From Eunapius fragilis (Eukaryota; Porifera; Demospongiae; Spongillida; Spongillidae): a stretch of 64,000 nt of DNA. Under the pieces are notes generated by a model. That model had not been told where the DNA came from, searched no databases, and saw only the letters and a list, made by a program, of their open reading frames with translations. The stretch lies in contig OY811971.1 in NCBI GenBank assembly GCA_963681505.1, forward strand, positions 13,615,232 to 13,679,231, in the 5' to 3' direction. Shown one piece after another: positions 28,901 through 41,334 of this stretch. The first letter of the stretch is position 1. Every line of letters begins with the position of its first letter. The position numbers were made by a program, and so were the translations under genes.

Positions 28901-30075
28901 TGTGTCGTTGGTGATAGAAATGGGAGTGTTTACATTTGCTGTACAGGTCACGTAGCTAAGCATAGTTTAATATGGACCTAGTGATTCACTGTCAGCACTT
29001 GTGGGCAACGTAAGCGTCTCCTTGTTTATTTCCTGGGGGACTGATGATTCAAGATAACATAATGTTGATTATCTGTATGAGTATTAATTAGTTATGGTAC
29101 ACAGGGGTGGGCAAATGTCCCCCCCCCCCCCCCCCCCTTGCTCCATCAAGTGGACGCCTATGTGGGTAGATGCTTGTGTGTACCAGCTTTGTCCTTTAGA
29201 TTGTTACCCTTTGTGTGCTATGGCTGGCTAGTGGTTATGTGCACACATGGGCAGCCTCCCAGCACTCCCCAGTGCTTCAGGAGAGCTTACCTATTCCCTC
29301 CACCCCTGCTTTACCTCTGTACCCCTTCCTTGTATTTCCTACTTGCTGTCATGTCTACATGTATTAAATGTAGCCTGGCCAGGACCATACAGGCTTAAGC
29401 TTCTAACTCGGGGACCCAAGGCTGGGCCAGCGTCCTGGCTTGGTACTGTTCACACTGCAGGACACAAGCACTGGGGAGCGTAGGGATCAGGTGTGTACAA
29501 CTACTTAGCCAACAGCCTAAGGATAGTTTAATGGATGTTGCCAACTTTAGCAGGAAACAAACTCTATACACTTCCAGGTACATTGGTATCCAGCGGGAAA
29601 TGAGCGGACTGGGCACGAGGTACCCGCCCACCTCCCATAGCTACGTACATGTAGTGTTGTTCTGTTAGACATGTGTGGTGAGTGTGTACAGTGATGACAG
29701 AGTGAGTTGGTAGTGCATGTCCTTCATGGTACACTTATATGTCATCCTCTCATAACAGTATGGACGTACCCCACTGATCTGTGCATCACTGGGGGGACAT
29801 GTGGAGATTGCAAGACTTCTGCTGGAGGGGGGTGCCCAGGCCAACATGGCTTATAAGGTGGGAGTATTTCCATATCATTACAATGTTTATTTGTGTGGTG
29901 TGTTGTCATGGTATATGAGGGTTGGGTGTGTGATGTGTGGGTGGGGTGATGCATATTAATTACCAATCAGATGTTATCTTCTAGCTCTGTGTGAATTTTT
30001 ATGGCTTCAGATGAAGCATTGTAGGAAATATAGCAGATGGAGAGGCTGTAGTAGGTGGGAATAGAACAATGAGAT

Positions 30076-30115
<40 letters not shown>

Positions 30116-33100
30116 GGTATGGTATTGTTGGACCCTGCATTTGTATTGGGTAGGATGATTTCAGTTCTCACAAAATAGTGGGTTCCTCAAGTCCTTTTCA
30201 TACAGCTCCATTATACATGTAGCATGCCAGAGTGCCATGTTCTGTCTTACTGACGTCTGATTGATGAACAAACTTGTTGAAAAACGAGGATAACCAGTAG
30301 TGAGTATGGAAAAGTAACTTCTGGCGCTCTAAGCTTGTCAGATTTGAAACGCAATGGCTATTTTAAATTGGCCTCAAGCATTCATATTAAACCAGTTTAA
30401 CGGTTTGTTAAACCAGTTTAACACCGGTCAATCTATTATTAAAGATTTTAGTATCAAGTAGCCCAAGGACCCCCCCTACTGATTGGGGAGGTGAACAAAT
30501 ACATCATGCCCATACAAGAAAGCTTGTACAACTGAACACTGTCCAGATGACGTCATTAGTGAGTTGCTTCAACCAGATTGACACACCAATATTCCAGTTA
30601 GTTAGCCGTGAATTTATATCCCCAATTCCCTACACCCTTCTGACAGGTGGTAGTGATGCAATCCTTCAAGGGCTGCATCCGTTGGGTCTGGGGCCAAGAC
30701 ACAGCACACACCATACATCATAACATGACATACCATAAACATGCACATGGCTTATAATCTGGACCACAAACATGATTTCCTCCCACAAATGACATACCCT
30801 GGCCTCACCAGATTGCAATGTTGGTTGGTCCAAGGGTGTGTGCTACATTTGACCACTGTTTTGATATATTTATGGTGATTAGCATTAGGTTAGACTTTAC
30901 ATCTGATCTACAACCACGTGATGAACTAGTTACTGGTTCCCTCCTTGCTGAAGCCTTCTAAATGTACATGTGTACATCAAACACTATTGTGTATGGTCCA
31001 TAGTGACATTGATGTTTTACCTCTGTAGGATGGTTATACTGCATTGCATAGGGCAGCACAACATGGTCACCTTGGTTGTGTCAACCTCCTCCTGTCCACA
31101 CCTGGGATTGAGGTGAATAAGCAGAACTCCAAGCACCAAACACCTCTGATGTTGGCTACAGATTATGGAGTACTCACCACTCTCCAGAAATATAGCACTA
31201 GTTGTGAGGACTTCCCTGTTCATAGGTTCAGTAAAGTCATCCTCTGTGGTAACACTGGGGCAGGCAAGACCACATTGGCACAGGTGAAGGAGAGATGTGT
31301 GACCAGCATGGCTCCTATGCATTAACATTTAAAACAACCTTGCTTGGTAATTATTGACTGATCCCTTCTGCTTAGGTGATAATGGAGCTATGCAGGGTGA
31401 TGGGTGAGGCTATGGAAGATAAGGTGTGTACCAACATGTCCTCTTGTAATAGCATTGTGATGTATGTGTGCACTTGGTATTGTGTGTGGTGTTTGTGTGG
31501 CTGACATATGTATGTGTAGTGTAGTTACTGTGAGGTGTTATCTGTCATGCATGTGAAGCCATGCAGTGGATTCCCAGTGTTGTATATGGTCAGAGTGGGA
31601 GTGACTGTCGTCTTAGGGTAGTGAATGAAGGGAATGTGTGATACTAAGGAAGTGTGTTGCTAAGGGATTTTTGTTGTTAGGGTACTGTCAATTGCTAAGG
31701 GTATACTGTTGCTAGGGGAATGTCTGTTGCTATGTGATGTCTATTACTAGGGATTGTCTGTTGCTAAGTGATGTCTTACTAGGGGATGTCTGTTGCTAGG
31801 GGAATGTCTGTTACTAGGGAATGTCTGTTGCTAGGGGAATGTCTGTTACTAGGGGATGTCTGTTGCTAGGGGAGTGTCATTGTCTTCCTATCTTACTATC
31901 GTTGCAAGACAGACCTGGTTATACTAAGTTACTGCAACTATTCCTCCAGGGGAATAGGGGAGTGTCAGTGTGTTGCTGATGTGTCTATGTTTCTAGGGGA
32001 GTGTGTTGCTAAGGGAGTGTCCATGTCTTGGTAGTGAAGTATTGGTTATGGTGTGTTAGTAGGAGTGTCACTGTTTTGTTACACCACTTGACACTGTGTT
32101 GTGCCGAATATTACACTGTGTTACACCCTACATGGCACTGGGTTACACCACATGACACTGGGTTGCACCACATGACTGGGGTCATGTCCAGTGTCATCAG
32201 AGGTGTAACCCAGTGTCATGGGAGTGTCATGGGAGGTGTAACCCAGTATTGGAGGTGTAGTCCATTGTCATGGGAGGTGTAGTCCAGTGTTATGTGAGGT
32301 GTTGCACAGTGTCTTGTGATTTATCTGAGTGCTCACTTCATGCATGGCTTCCACCTTATCAAGTGGTTACATGGTTATTGTGTGTGCTGGTATGTTGTGG
32401 TTTTGATCAGTGTTGTATGTGATGTTTTTATTTTTGACATTGTGTCTGTTGTGATGTAGGTTGGTGTGTATTGAGGTGTTTACATTTCGTGTGTTGTGAT
32501 CTTGGCTGGTGTGTGGTGATTTAGCTGAAAATGGTGTTAAACACAGTTTACAGTGATGCACGTGAGAGGCTTCGGCTGGGGTATTCTCACTTCCCATCTA
32601 CATACCTAGACTACGTTTGGGGGAGTGGCCAAGGACCTTGGGGCGTGCCCCGTGCTGGGCTTTTGCCGGAATCCTGGCACGGCGGTTGGCGAGGGAGGGT
32701 CTGGGGACCCCATAGCAACTGCGTGACATGACAGTGGCTGAGTACATCTCAATCGATGACGCTGCCGGGAAATAACACAGTGCGGACTCGGTGATGGGAA
32801 ATAGGGCGGGAATGCGTACAGGTAAATAATCGCAAAATGCGTGGGGTAGGCCCCTGTAGCGAAAAAAAGTAGCTAGTCCAGCTATTGTACTTGCCAAGCT
32901 GGTCATATCCCCATGCAACTGCGGGGAATCCGCTGCGGACCCGGATCAGCCTCGATCAGGCAGCCCTGCACGAAGAGGGAGCTAGGCATGTGCATGGGTT
33001 ACCGGGAAGGAGCTAGAGTTCGTTGTCGTGCATGTATGTAGCAAGCTGACCAACGTGTAGGGGGAAATAAAAAGGCGGAATGTCATGTGGCACCACCTAC

Positions 33101-36100
33101 ATAGTGCCGGCACGGTGCATGTGAATGAGGGACACCGCCAATCCTGCAGCGTGATGGGCTGGACATGAGCACTGAAGCTTGTCACCAGGCTGACACGCAT
33201 ATGAGAAAGGAGAGATGGACCCCCCCCCCCCCCCCGCACTACGCAGTTGCCAGCTCATGCATGTATGCACATGCCCCTGTTTGATTGCAGTGGATGCACT
33301 GACGGGACGGCGTAGTTCACGGGCAGCTAGCACAGCAGACGGCAAGCCTGCAGCTCACTCTCACGCTGCCACGGCCTCACGTGGTGTTCGATGGCCGCTG
33401 GCATGTTGCATGATCAGTTGGCCTGTCTAAGCTACCAGGGAAACCCGCGGTCAGGCCAACAGTCAGATACGTGCTAAACGTCCAACCCGGTCATGCAGGA
33501 CCGGTGGTTGGCCGATGCCAAAACCTTGCTGAGTTAATATATGAGAAGAGGAGTGCATGCGGCAGTGGTAAGATACATCCACAGGTGGTGACGAGACTGC
33601 ATGCATGGAGGATTGAGCGGCTTACGCTGGAAAAGTGCAAGCACAGCCCATATATATATATATCATTTACGCATGACCGTTCGAGCAAAGATACGCTTGT
33701 ATACGCCTGCATGACAGTCAGAGATGGTCACACCCGTGAGAGTGGAGCAGCGACTGGGACTGCACCCCGGATCCCACACCGAAATGCACGCAATAAGCCC
33801 GCCCTATAATACAAGCAAGCAGCGGGAGTGAGGTGCTGGAAGGCAGAAGCCAGCTCGGCCCCTAACAAACTGGCATGCACGCTCAGTGAAACCGTTAGCT
33901 AGCTGCATGTTTACAGGTGATAAACAGGAGACGCATGCGCAAAGCGTGAGAGAACACTGCATGGCTGCCGCTGTGTTTGGTGCGCCCCTGCATGCACACG
34001 AGCTGCAAGCATTGATGCCACAGGATGCAGGGACCAGAGGCATCTCCCCTGCGTGGTTGAAACGCCTGGACACCGGAAGGTGAGCGGCGGCTGGCCCGTA
34101 GATAAATAATTTTTTCCCATGAGCGATCTGCGAGAAATGACTTGGCCGGCGGCCCCTACAAGAGGCTCTTAATTAGGCAAAAAGGTGACTGCGATGCCGG
34201 CAAACGACCTGAGGTTGAAGGAGAAAGAGCATGTGACTGCAAGCGGCTTGCAGCGAGGTATGCAGCGAGCGATGAAGAATCCCTATGTGCTGAGCTTGGA
34301 CCCCAAAGCAAACTTAGAACTTTGGGATACACTTAAAGGTACCCACATCCACATTACCATGTTTTGGGTCTCCACATTCCCTATCTGGTTATATACACCA
34401 TGCCTTCCTGATCCATCTAAGCCTTCCTTAGCTACCATTGTACAGCTTCCAGGCAATGCCCAGCAGTATTATTTGTCAAGTGTATCTTCACTGATGCTAC
34501 CAGGCGAAATGAAACACATGTGACCTCGCTAAGTGAATCCATCTGTGGAGTGATTAAATCCTTGTGTTGCTACAATGCAATCACTTCAACACTTGCCGTT
34601 ACAATTGTTTGTGCACATCTAAAATACAGTATATGCATTGCAGGCCAGTACACACATGCAGGCTTCGAACAAATCATGTGTTGATTGTCCTAAACACAAT
34701 AAAATGACAGCACACCATAGTGTAGTGCAAGGCCCAGGAGCCAGAAAGTCTCATATGACTTAATTCCCACAGTCCACTCTTGTGCTAAATGTATGTTATT
34801 AATGAAATTATTAAAACATGGCACTGTGTATACCACTGTTGTGTTTAACTATTGTCACTCCAACATAAAACGTGGCGGGAGGCTACGCCTATGGTGCGAG
34901 TGCCAAAGGGTGATAATTCGTACTTATGTGTCATACATGGCCCAAACGGATGCAGTACACGTATATGTATAACTCATTCCTTTAAGGTTCCCACAAAATA
35001 GAATTGCAATTACACTTTTAATACAATTGTCCTTCCTTTCGCAGACTGCCACTTTTTAACCATAAACAGTGTGGAACTTTGTTTTGCACAATATAGTGCT
35101 GCAAATCAGTACAAACATATGCATTTTACCTTACTCAAATGTCAGGTCCTAACCCACTAATATGTCAACATGCAGTAGCAAAAATGAATTCAGGCTGATT
35201 GACACCTGCAAGAAATGACTCTTAACTCAATGGTCAAGTTCTCACATTAAATAACTATTTACTGCATGTTGACACAAGCGACGGAAATAGGGCATTTGTA
35301 CGTTGAGAACAGAACACATAAAAGTCTAATCCCTTACACACTGATGGCTGTTTTCAAAAACCAACGCGGTACTAAATTGAGATCTGAATTTCTTAATCTT
35401 TTTTTAACTTGAAAAATTATAATCTAAGGGTTGTGATAAAGGTACTGGTGTAAGGACCATGATATGATCACTTTATTTCACGATCCCATTGTAAGCATAC
35501 TTGCTTTGATGTCCCCAACTTTAATTTTTTGAGAATCTCTTCTGTTCTATACACAGCCAATGACACGAAAGGCTACTGGTCCTGTGAAGCTCCTAACAGC
35601 TGGCATTGTCCCTCATCGGATCAAGAGTTCCTGGGCTAACATGATGCTCTTTGACCTGGCTGGCCACCACGAATACTACAGTAGTCACTGTGCCATATTA
35701 GGGTCCTTGTCTCTCAGTCCCTCTACCTTCCTTTTGCTGGTGAACCTGCTCCTGGACCTCAAAGACATCACTGCACAGCTATACTACTGGTGTGGAATGA
35801 TTGGAGACGTCTGTCATAAGTGTCCTGAAAAGTCCGCCGTCATTGTAATAGGAACCCATGCTGATGGGATAGCTGACAGACGGAAGCTGGAGTCCCTAGG
35901 TGTAGCTATAGAGAGGGTTGCTAGGGATGCCATCAAGAAGCACACCTTTGCTGGGTACATTGCTCTCAATGGGACAGCTCTCCATGGAGGGGAGGCAGAG
36001 AGGTTTATGTCAGTACTGAATGACACCAATGGTGGTGTCAATGCCAGATGTCCTGCCATATCCCTTACTAGCCACGTGACGTTAGCCTTCTTGGAGGACA

Positions 36101-37630
36101 AAGTCCATCAGGAAGTCATTTCCCTCTCCCAATTAATGACCCTTCTGAGGCAAGAGGAACCAAAGGTTCTGCCAACTGAGGCCTCTGAGATCATACCACA
36201 CCTGAAGACATTGTCTGACAAAGGGTTTATTGTGTTCCTGGAGAGTGCTGTAGGAGATAGCTGGATAGTTGTACGTCCTGAGGCGTTGCTGGGAAAGGTA
36301 AATGGAGTCCTGTTTGCCCCTTCATTCTTCAAGGAGCACCTCCCCATAGCCAGCAACACTGGAGTGATCCCTTTAGCTGTTCTGAGGCAAAGATTCCCTG
36401 AACCAACATTCAACATTGATATGATAGTTCAATTCCTCAAGTTGTTTGAACTATGCATTCCCATCACACTGACCAATGTATACACCAATATGACAGTGGA
36501 GGTGTCTCCCAACACACCTTCCAATGACCTAGGTCCTCTTCTTTTTTTCCCAGCTTGTATAAAGGCAGAAACACCTCCCAATGTGGTCCCACAGAAGGGA
36601 CTATGTTGGCAGATTCAAACTGCTAGCATCAATCAGTTCTTCTCCCCACGCTGTCTCCATGTTACTACCTCCAGGCTGGCTGATCGCTTTGCCCTGCCAA
36701 CTGTTGAATCAGCTCTGGTCCCAGGGATGGATAAGTACAATCGCAGGTGTGAAGTGTGGAAGAGTGGAATGAGATGGATGAATATGGAAGGAATCACCAC
36801 TGTTGTACAGATGAAGGATGACTTCAGATGTCTGTCATGTACAATAGATACCTCAGATGGGTGTGACCCTGAGTATTTTTTATTAATCATTAAAGTCATT
36901 AAAGAAGCGTGTGGAGAGTTCTGTCCTACAGTTTCCCTAATGGATATGATTACATGTCCACCAGAGGCCACCTCAGACCACACACAGGCTACAGTTGAAC
37001 TCCCTCTGTTGAAGAAGATTATCCATAGCAAGAAAACCACACTGGTCGACATAACTGGAACAAGAAAAGTGATGCTGGACAGATGGATCAAAGTGGAGCC
37101 ACAACTGTTTGATCTCATTGGATTAAGGAGCAGAGGTCAGTGTACTTGGCTGGATGACATGATAACCAGTTGTGCATCCTCATGGTAACATCATTCAACG
37201 GTCACACGTTATATATAATATAATAATGTTGGACGTACTTGGTTGTGGCATAATTGGGTGAATTTTGCATTATATCTTATTTTGTTTATACGTGCATCCC
37301 CACACCATAGAATCAAACAGCAAGAAAGGAGTGTTATGTGATGGTGACCATTCTGTACTGAGGAATTTGACTAAGACAGCATGTGGAGAATGGAAATCCA
37401 TTGGACGGGAACTTGGATTTACTGAAGACGAACTTTCCTCTATAGTGCATCAACCGGGACAGACTGGGGAGGAGGACTACTATGCAGCCATGTTGAGGAG
37501 GTGGTTGGACTGGGCACCACCAAACCACACCCTTCCTTCTATTCCACAGCTGTCATCAGCACTTCGTGCAGTGGGCAAAGAGAGGCTTGCTTTGGAACTG
37601 GAAGAGAAGTACTGTATCAGTAGTAGTTAG
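23678..37630 (+). CDS. Ankyrin-ROC-COR-death domain protein (ROCO family), 905 aa
   Basis: Ten exons, all in frame: 23678-23695 (MASKMK), 24038-24139, 24642-24740, 25605-25703, 28514-28612, 29759-29857, 31029-31283, 31376-31423, 35557-37135, 37311-37630. Residues 7-205 form six ankyrin repeats with part of a seventh after. Four are single 99-bp, phase-0 exons of the type TPLIxAS..GHVEIxRLLLExGAQANM. ROC GTPase: P-loop GNTGAGKT (246-253), switch-I Thr in TAGIVPH (about 287), DLAG (306-309), and THAD in place of NKxD (373-376). COR occupies roughly 430-700. The C-terminus, about 810-885, is a death domain (LRNLTKTACGEWKSIGRELG; YAAMLRRWLDW). By family knowledge it is a GTP-regulated cytoplasmic scaffold; the death domain suggests apoptosis or innate signalling through homotypic contacts, which is inference. 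A Mutator-like element ends 51 bp before the ATG; a minisatellite begins 155 bp after the stop. No AATAAA lies in between. Confidence 0.88.
24480..30060 (+). repeat. Segmental duplications carrying ankyrin exons and introns
   Basis: Four related blocks surround exons 3-6 (about 24480-24900, 25385-26673, 28280-29474 and 29475-30060). Each holds the same upstream intron (CTACGTACATGTAGTGTTG, ending CATCCTCTCATAACAG), the 99-bp exon and the same downstream intron (GTGGGTACATG..., then a TG repeat). The second and third blocks also share about 700 bp more, through GACACAAGCACTGG. A partial block without an exon lies at about 25027-25190. Differences are only a few per cent in places, so the copies are recent. 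Confidence 0.88.
26674..28224. mobile_element. 1551-bp DNA transposon with RSS-heptamer-like ends (Transib/RAG-like candidate)
   Basis: Both ends read inward CACAGTGG; the first seven bases equal the V(D)J recombination-signal heptamer CACAGTG. The ends then share gapped GTT, AGG and CAGACATT blocks. The flanking ACTGG (26669-26673 and 28225-28229) is a 5-bp target duplication, and the duplicate block has the unoccupied site CAAGCACTGGGGAGC at 29466-29480. A 5-bp duplication with CAC-type ends fits Transib and RAG-like transposons. No RAG1-like catalytic core is visible: the interior holds a 69-codon plus frame (27814-28023) and a Cys-rich minus-strand relic near 27084-27240 (CSFCDGENNVWSCDQH), both unassigned. 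The boundaries are well supported; the superfamily is inference. Confidence 0.72.
31655..31885. repeat. Imperfect minisatellite TGTCTGTTGCTAGGGGAA
   Basis: About a dozen degenerate copies in intron 8 of the ROCO gene, with GTTACTAGGG variants. Confidence 0.8.
32080..32290. repeat. Repeat with inverted copies (GTGTAACCCAGTGTCAT family)
   Basis: The left half carries repeats of ACACTGGGTTACACC; from about 32185 the same motif runs inverted as GGTGTAACCCAGTGTCATG. The two halves can form a large stem. Confidence 0.75.
32600..34330. other. Compositionally distinct, GCATG-rich block in ROCO intron 8
   Basis: GC-richer than the flanking intron and packed with GCATG/CATGC, roughly 18-20 occurrences between about 32980 and 34010 by eye. 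A poly(C) run lies near 33220. A short open stretch at 34185-34342 (RLKEKEHVTASGLQRGMQRA) is protein-like but unassigned. It has the look of inserted DNA of unknown type; I found no terminal repeats. Confidence 0.45.
34640..35158. mobile_element. Diverged, deleted copy of the 26674-28224 element
   Basis: Matches in blocks: GCAGGCC...CATGCAGGC, TGTTATTAATGAAATTATTA with ACATGG, TTAACCATAAACA, and a right end GTCCTAACCCACTA that corresponds to GTCCTAACCCACTGTG in the intact copy. The last bases of the heptamer are changed and most of the 69-codon frame is deleted. The left end was not located. Confidence 0.65.
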
Positions 37631-37785
37631 TGACAGTTATTTGATAATCTGTACACCAGTCCTTATGTATATGCACATGTGCAGTGTGTGGTAGTGGAAT
37701 GACATGATATGTAATATTAATGTGTGTATCCAAAACTGTGTATTTGAGGCCAGCCCAGTGAATGCATTGATGGTGTGTAGGGGTG
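37631..37785 (+). other. 3' flank of the ROCO-death gene
   Basis: 155 bp between the stop codon and the 27-bp minisatellite. No AATAAA or ATTAAA seen, so the transcript may run into the repeat. Confidence 0.5.
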
Positions 37786-40700
37786 TCCACCATTGTCAAT
37801 GGTGTGGGAGGGGTGCCCACCATTGATGGTGTGGGAGGGGTGACCACCATTGATGGTGTGGGAGAGGTGACCACCATTGATGGTGTGGGAGAGGTGACCA
37901 CCATTGATGGTGTGGGAGAGGTGACCACCATTGATGGTGTGGGAGTTGTGACCACCTTTGATGGTGTGGGAGGGGTGACCACCATTGATGGTGTTGCAGC
38001 GGTAACCACCAGTGATGGTGTGGGAAGGGTGACCACCTTTGATGGTGTGGGAGAGGTGACCACCATTGATGGTGTGGGAGTTGTGACCACCTTTGATTTT
38101 GTGGGAGGGGTGACCACCATTGATGGTGTGGGAGAGGTGACCACCATTGATGGAGTGGGAGGGATGACCACCATTGATGGTGTGAGAGAGGTGACCACCA
38201 TTGATGGTGTGGGAGGGGTGACCACCATTGATGGTGTGGGAGGGGTGACCACCATTGATGGTGTGGGAGGGGTGACCACCATTGATGGTGTGGGAGAGGT
38301 GACCACCATTGATGGTGTGGGAGGGGTGACCACCATTGATGGTGTGGGAGGGGTGACCACCATTGATGGAGTGGGAAGGGTGACCACCATTGATGGTGTG
38401 GGAAGGGTGACCACCATTGATGGTGTGGGAGGGGTGACCACCATTGATGGTGTGGGAGAGGTGACCACCATTGATGGAGTGGGAGGGATGACCACCATTG
38501 ATGGTGTGAGAGAGGTGACCACCATTGATGGTGTGGAAGGGGTGACCACCATTGATGGTGTGGGAGGGGTGACCACCATTGATTGTGTGCGAGGGGTGAC
38601 CACCATTGATGGTGTGGGAAGGGTGACCACCATTGATGGTGTAGGAGGGGTGACCACCATTGATGGTGTGTGAGGGGTGACCACCATTGATGGAGTGGGA
38701 GGGGTGACCACCTTTGATGGTGTGGGAGGGGTGACCACCATTGATGGTGTGGGAGAGGTGACCACCATTGATGGAGTGGGAGGGATGACCACCATTGATG
38801 GTGTGAGAGAGGTGACCACCATTGATGGTGTGGGAGAGGTGACCACCATTGATGGTGTGGGAGAGGTGACCACCATTGATGGTGTGGGAGGGATGACCAC
38901 CATTGATGGTGTGGGAGAGGTGACCACCATTGATGGTGTAGGAGAGGTGACCACCATTGATGGTGTGGGAGAGGTGACCACCATTGATGGTGTGGGAGGG
39001 GTGACCACCACTGATGGTGTGGGAGGGGTGACCACCATTGATGGTGTGGGAGGGGGACCTCCATTGATGGTGTGGGAGGGGTGACCACAATTGATGGTGT
39101 GGGAGCGGTGACCACCATTGATGGTGTGGGAGGGGTGACCACCATTGATGGTGTGGGAAGGGTGACCACCATTGATGGTGTGGGAGAGGTGACCACCATT
39201 GAAGGTGTGGGAGGGATGACCACCATTGATGGTGTGGGAATTGTGACCACCATTGATGGAGTGGGAGGGGTGACCACCATTGATGGTGTGGGAGGGGTGA
39301 CCACCATTGATGGTGTGGGAGAGGTGACCACCATTGATGGTGTAGGAGAGGTGACCACCATTGATGGTGTGGGAGAGGTGACCACCATTGATGGTGTGGG
39401 AGGGGTGACCACCATTGATGGTGTGGGAGAGGTGACCACCATTGATGGTGTGGGAGAGGTGACCACCATTGATGGTGTGGGAGGGGTGACCACCATTAAT
39501 GGCGTGGGAGGGGTGACCACCTTTGATGGTGTGGGAGAGGTGACCACCATTGATGGTGTGGGAGTTGTGACCACCATTGTTGGTGTGGGAGGGGTGACCA
39601 CCATTGATGGTGTGGGAGGGATGACCACCATTGATGGTGTGAGAGAGGTGACCACCATTGATGGTGTGGGAGGGGTGACCACCATTGATGGTGTGGGAGA
39701 GGTGACCACCATTGATGGTGTGGGAGGGGTGACCACCATTGATGGTGTGGGAGGGGTGACCACCATTGATGGTGTGGGAAGGGTGACCACCATAGATGGT
39801 GTGGGAAGGGTGACCACCATTGATGGTGTGGGAGAGGTGACCACCATTGATGGTGTGGGAGAGGTGACCACCATTGATGGTGTGGGAGAGGTGACCACCA
39901 TTGATGGTGTGGGAGAGGTGACCACCATTGATGGTGTGGGAGGGGTGACCACCATTGATGGTGTGGGAGGGGTGACCACCATTGATGGTGTGGGGAGGGT
40001 GACCACCATTGATGGTGTGGGAGGGGTGACCACCATTGATGGTGTGGGAGAGGTGACCACCATTGATGGTGACCACCATTGATGGTGTGGGAGGGGTGAC
40101 CACCATTGATGGTGTGGGAGGGGTGACCACCATTGATGGTGTGGGAGGGGTGACCACCATTGATGGTGTGGGAAGGGTGACCACCATTGATGGTGTGGGA
40201 GGGGTGACCACCATTGATGGTGTGGGAGAGGTGACCACCATTGATGGTGTGGGAGGGGTGACCACCATTGATGGTGTGGGAGGGGTGACCACCATTGATG
40301 GCGTGGGAGGGGTGACCACCATTGATGGTGTGGGAGAGGTGACCACCATTGATGGTGTGGGAGGGGTGACCACCATTGATGGTGTGGGAGGGGTGACCAC
40401 CATTGATGGTGTGGGAGGGGTGACCACCATTGATGGTGTGGGAAGGGTGACCACCATTGATGGTGTGGGAGGGGTGACCACCATTGATGGTGTGGGAGAG
40501 GTGACCACCATTGATGGTGTGGGAGGGGTGACCACCATTGATGGTGTGGGAGGGGTGACCACCATTGATGGCGTGGGAGGGGTGACCACCATTGATGGTG
40601 TGGGAGAGGTGACCACCATTGATGGTGTGGGAGAGGTGACCACCATTGATGGTGTGGGAGGGGTGACCACCATTGATGGTGTGGGAGGGGTGACCACCAT

Positions 40701-40960
40701 TGATGGCGTGGGAGGGGTGACCACCATTGATGGTGTGGGAGAGGTGACCACCATTGATGGTGTGGGAGTTGTGACCACCATTGATGGTGTGGGAGGGGTG
40801 ACCACCATTGATGGTGTGGGAGGGGTGACCACCATTGATGGTGTGGGAGGGGTGACCACCATTGATGGTGTGGGAGGGGTGACCACCATTGATGGCGTGG
40901 GAGGGATGACCACCTTTGATGGTGTGGGAGAGGTGACCACCATTGATGGTGTGGGAGTTG
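37786..40960 (+). repeat. 27-bp minisatellite, left part, about 117 units
   Basis: The unit contains CACCATTGATGGTG, a perfect 6-bp stem with a TG loop, then TGGGAGGGGTGAC. Being 27 bp, it is open in frame on both strands (TTIDGVGGV on plus), but frequent GTGTGA variants and frame slips argue against protein. It continues as the same array after the element at 40961-44987. Confidence 0.95.
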
Positions 40961-41334
40961 CACAGCAATTCGGCCGTCCGCACGCGGGTGATTACAAACT
41001 ACGCATTCAGTCATGCATCCGTGCATATCACAAAGCGTGCACTCACGGTTAACGTAATCCCATTATTTTTCAAACTTCACCGCCCAATCCTGTACGGGAA
41101 TATCATTAAACGGCCTTTTAACCCTCTCCTCACGTATGATTGAATTTGAATTCGAATACCTCTTTACGACACGCCGAGGATACAGCTGCAGTAGAGATTA
41201 GAGAACAGGTCCGACGAATTTTAATTAAGGTATGTAAGGTCAAAAAAGCTAGTTTTCTAATGCCTGAAACCGAAAACAATGTGCACTCGTTGTCGCTCAG
41301 GGGTCAGAACAAGGCTATAGCTAGTTGTATGTAC

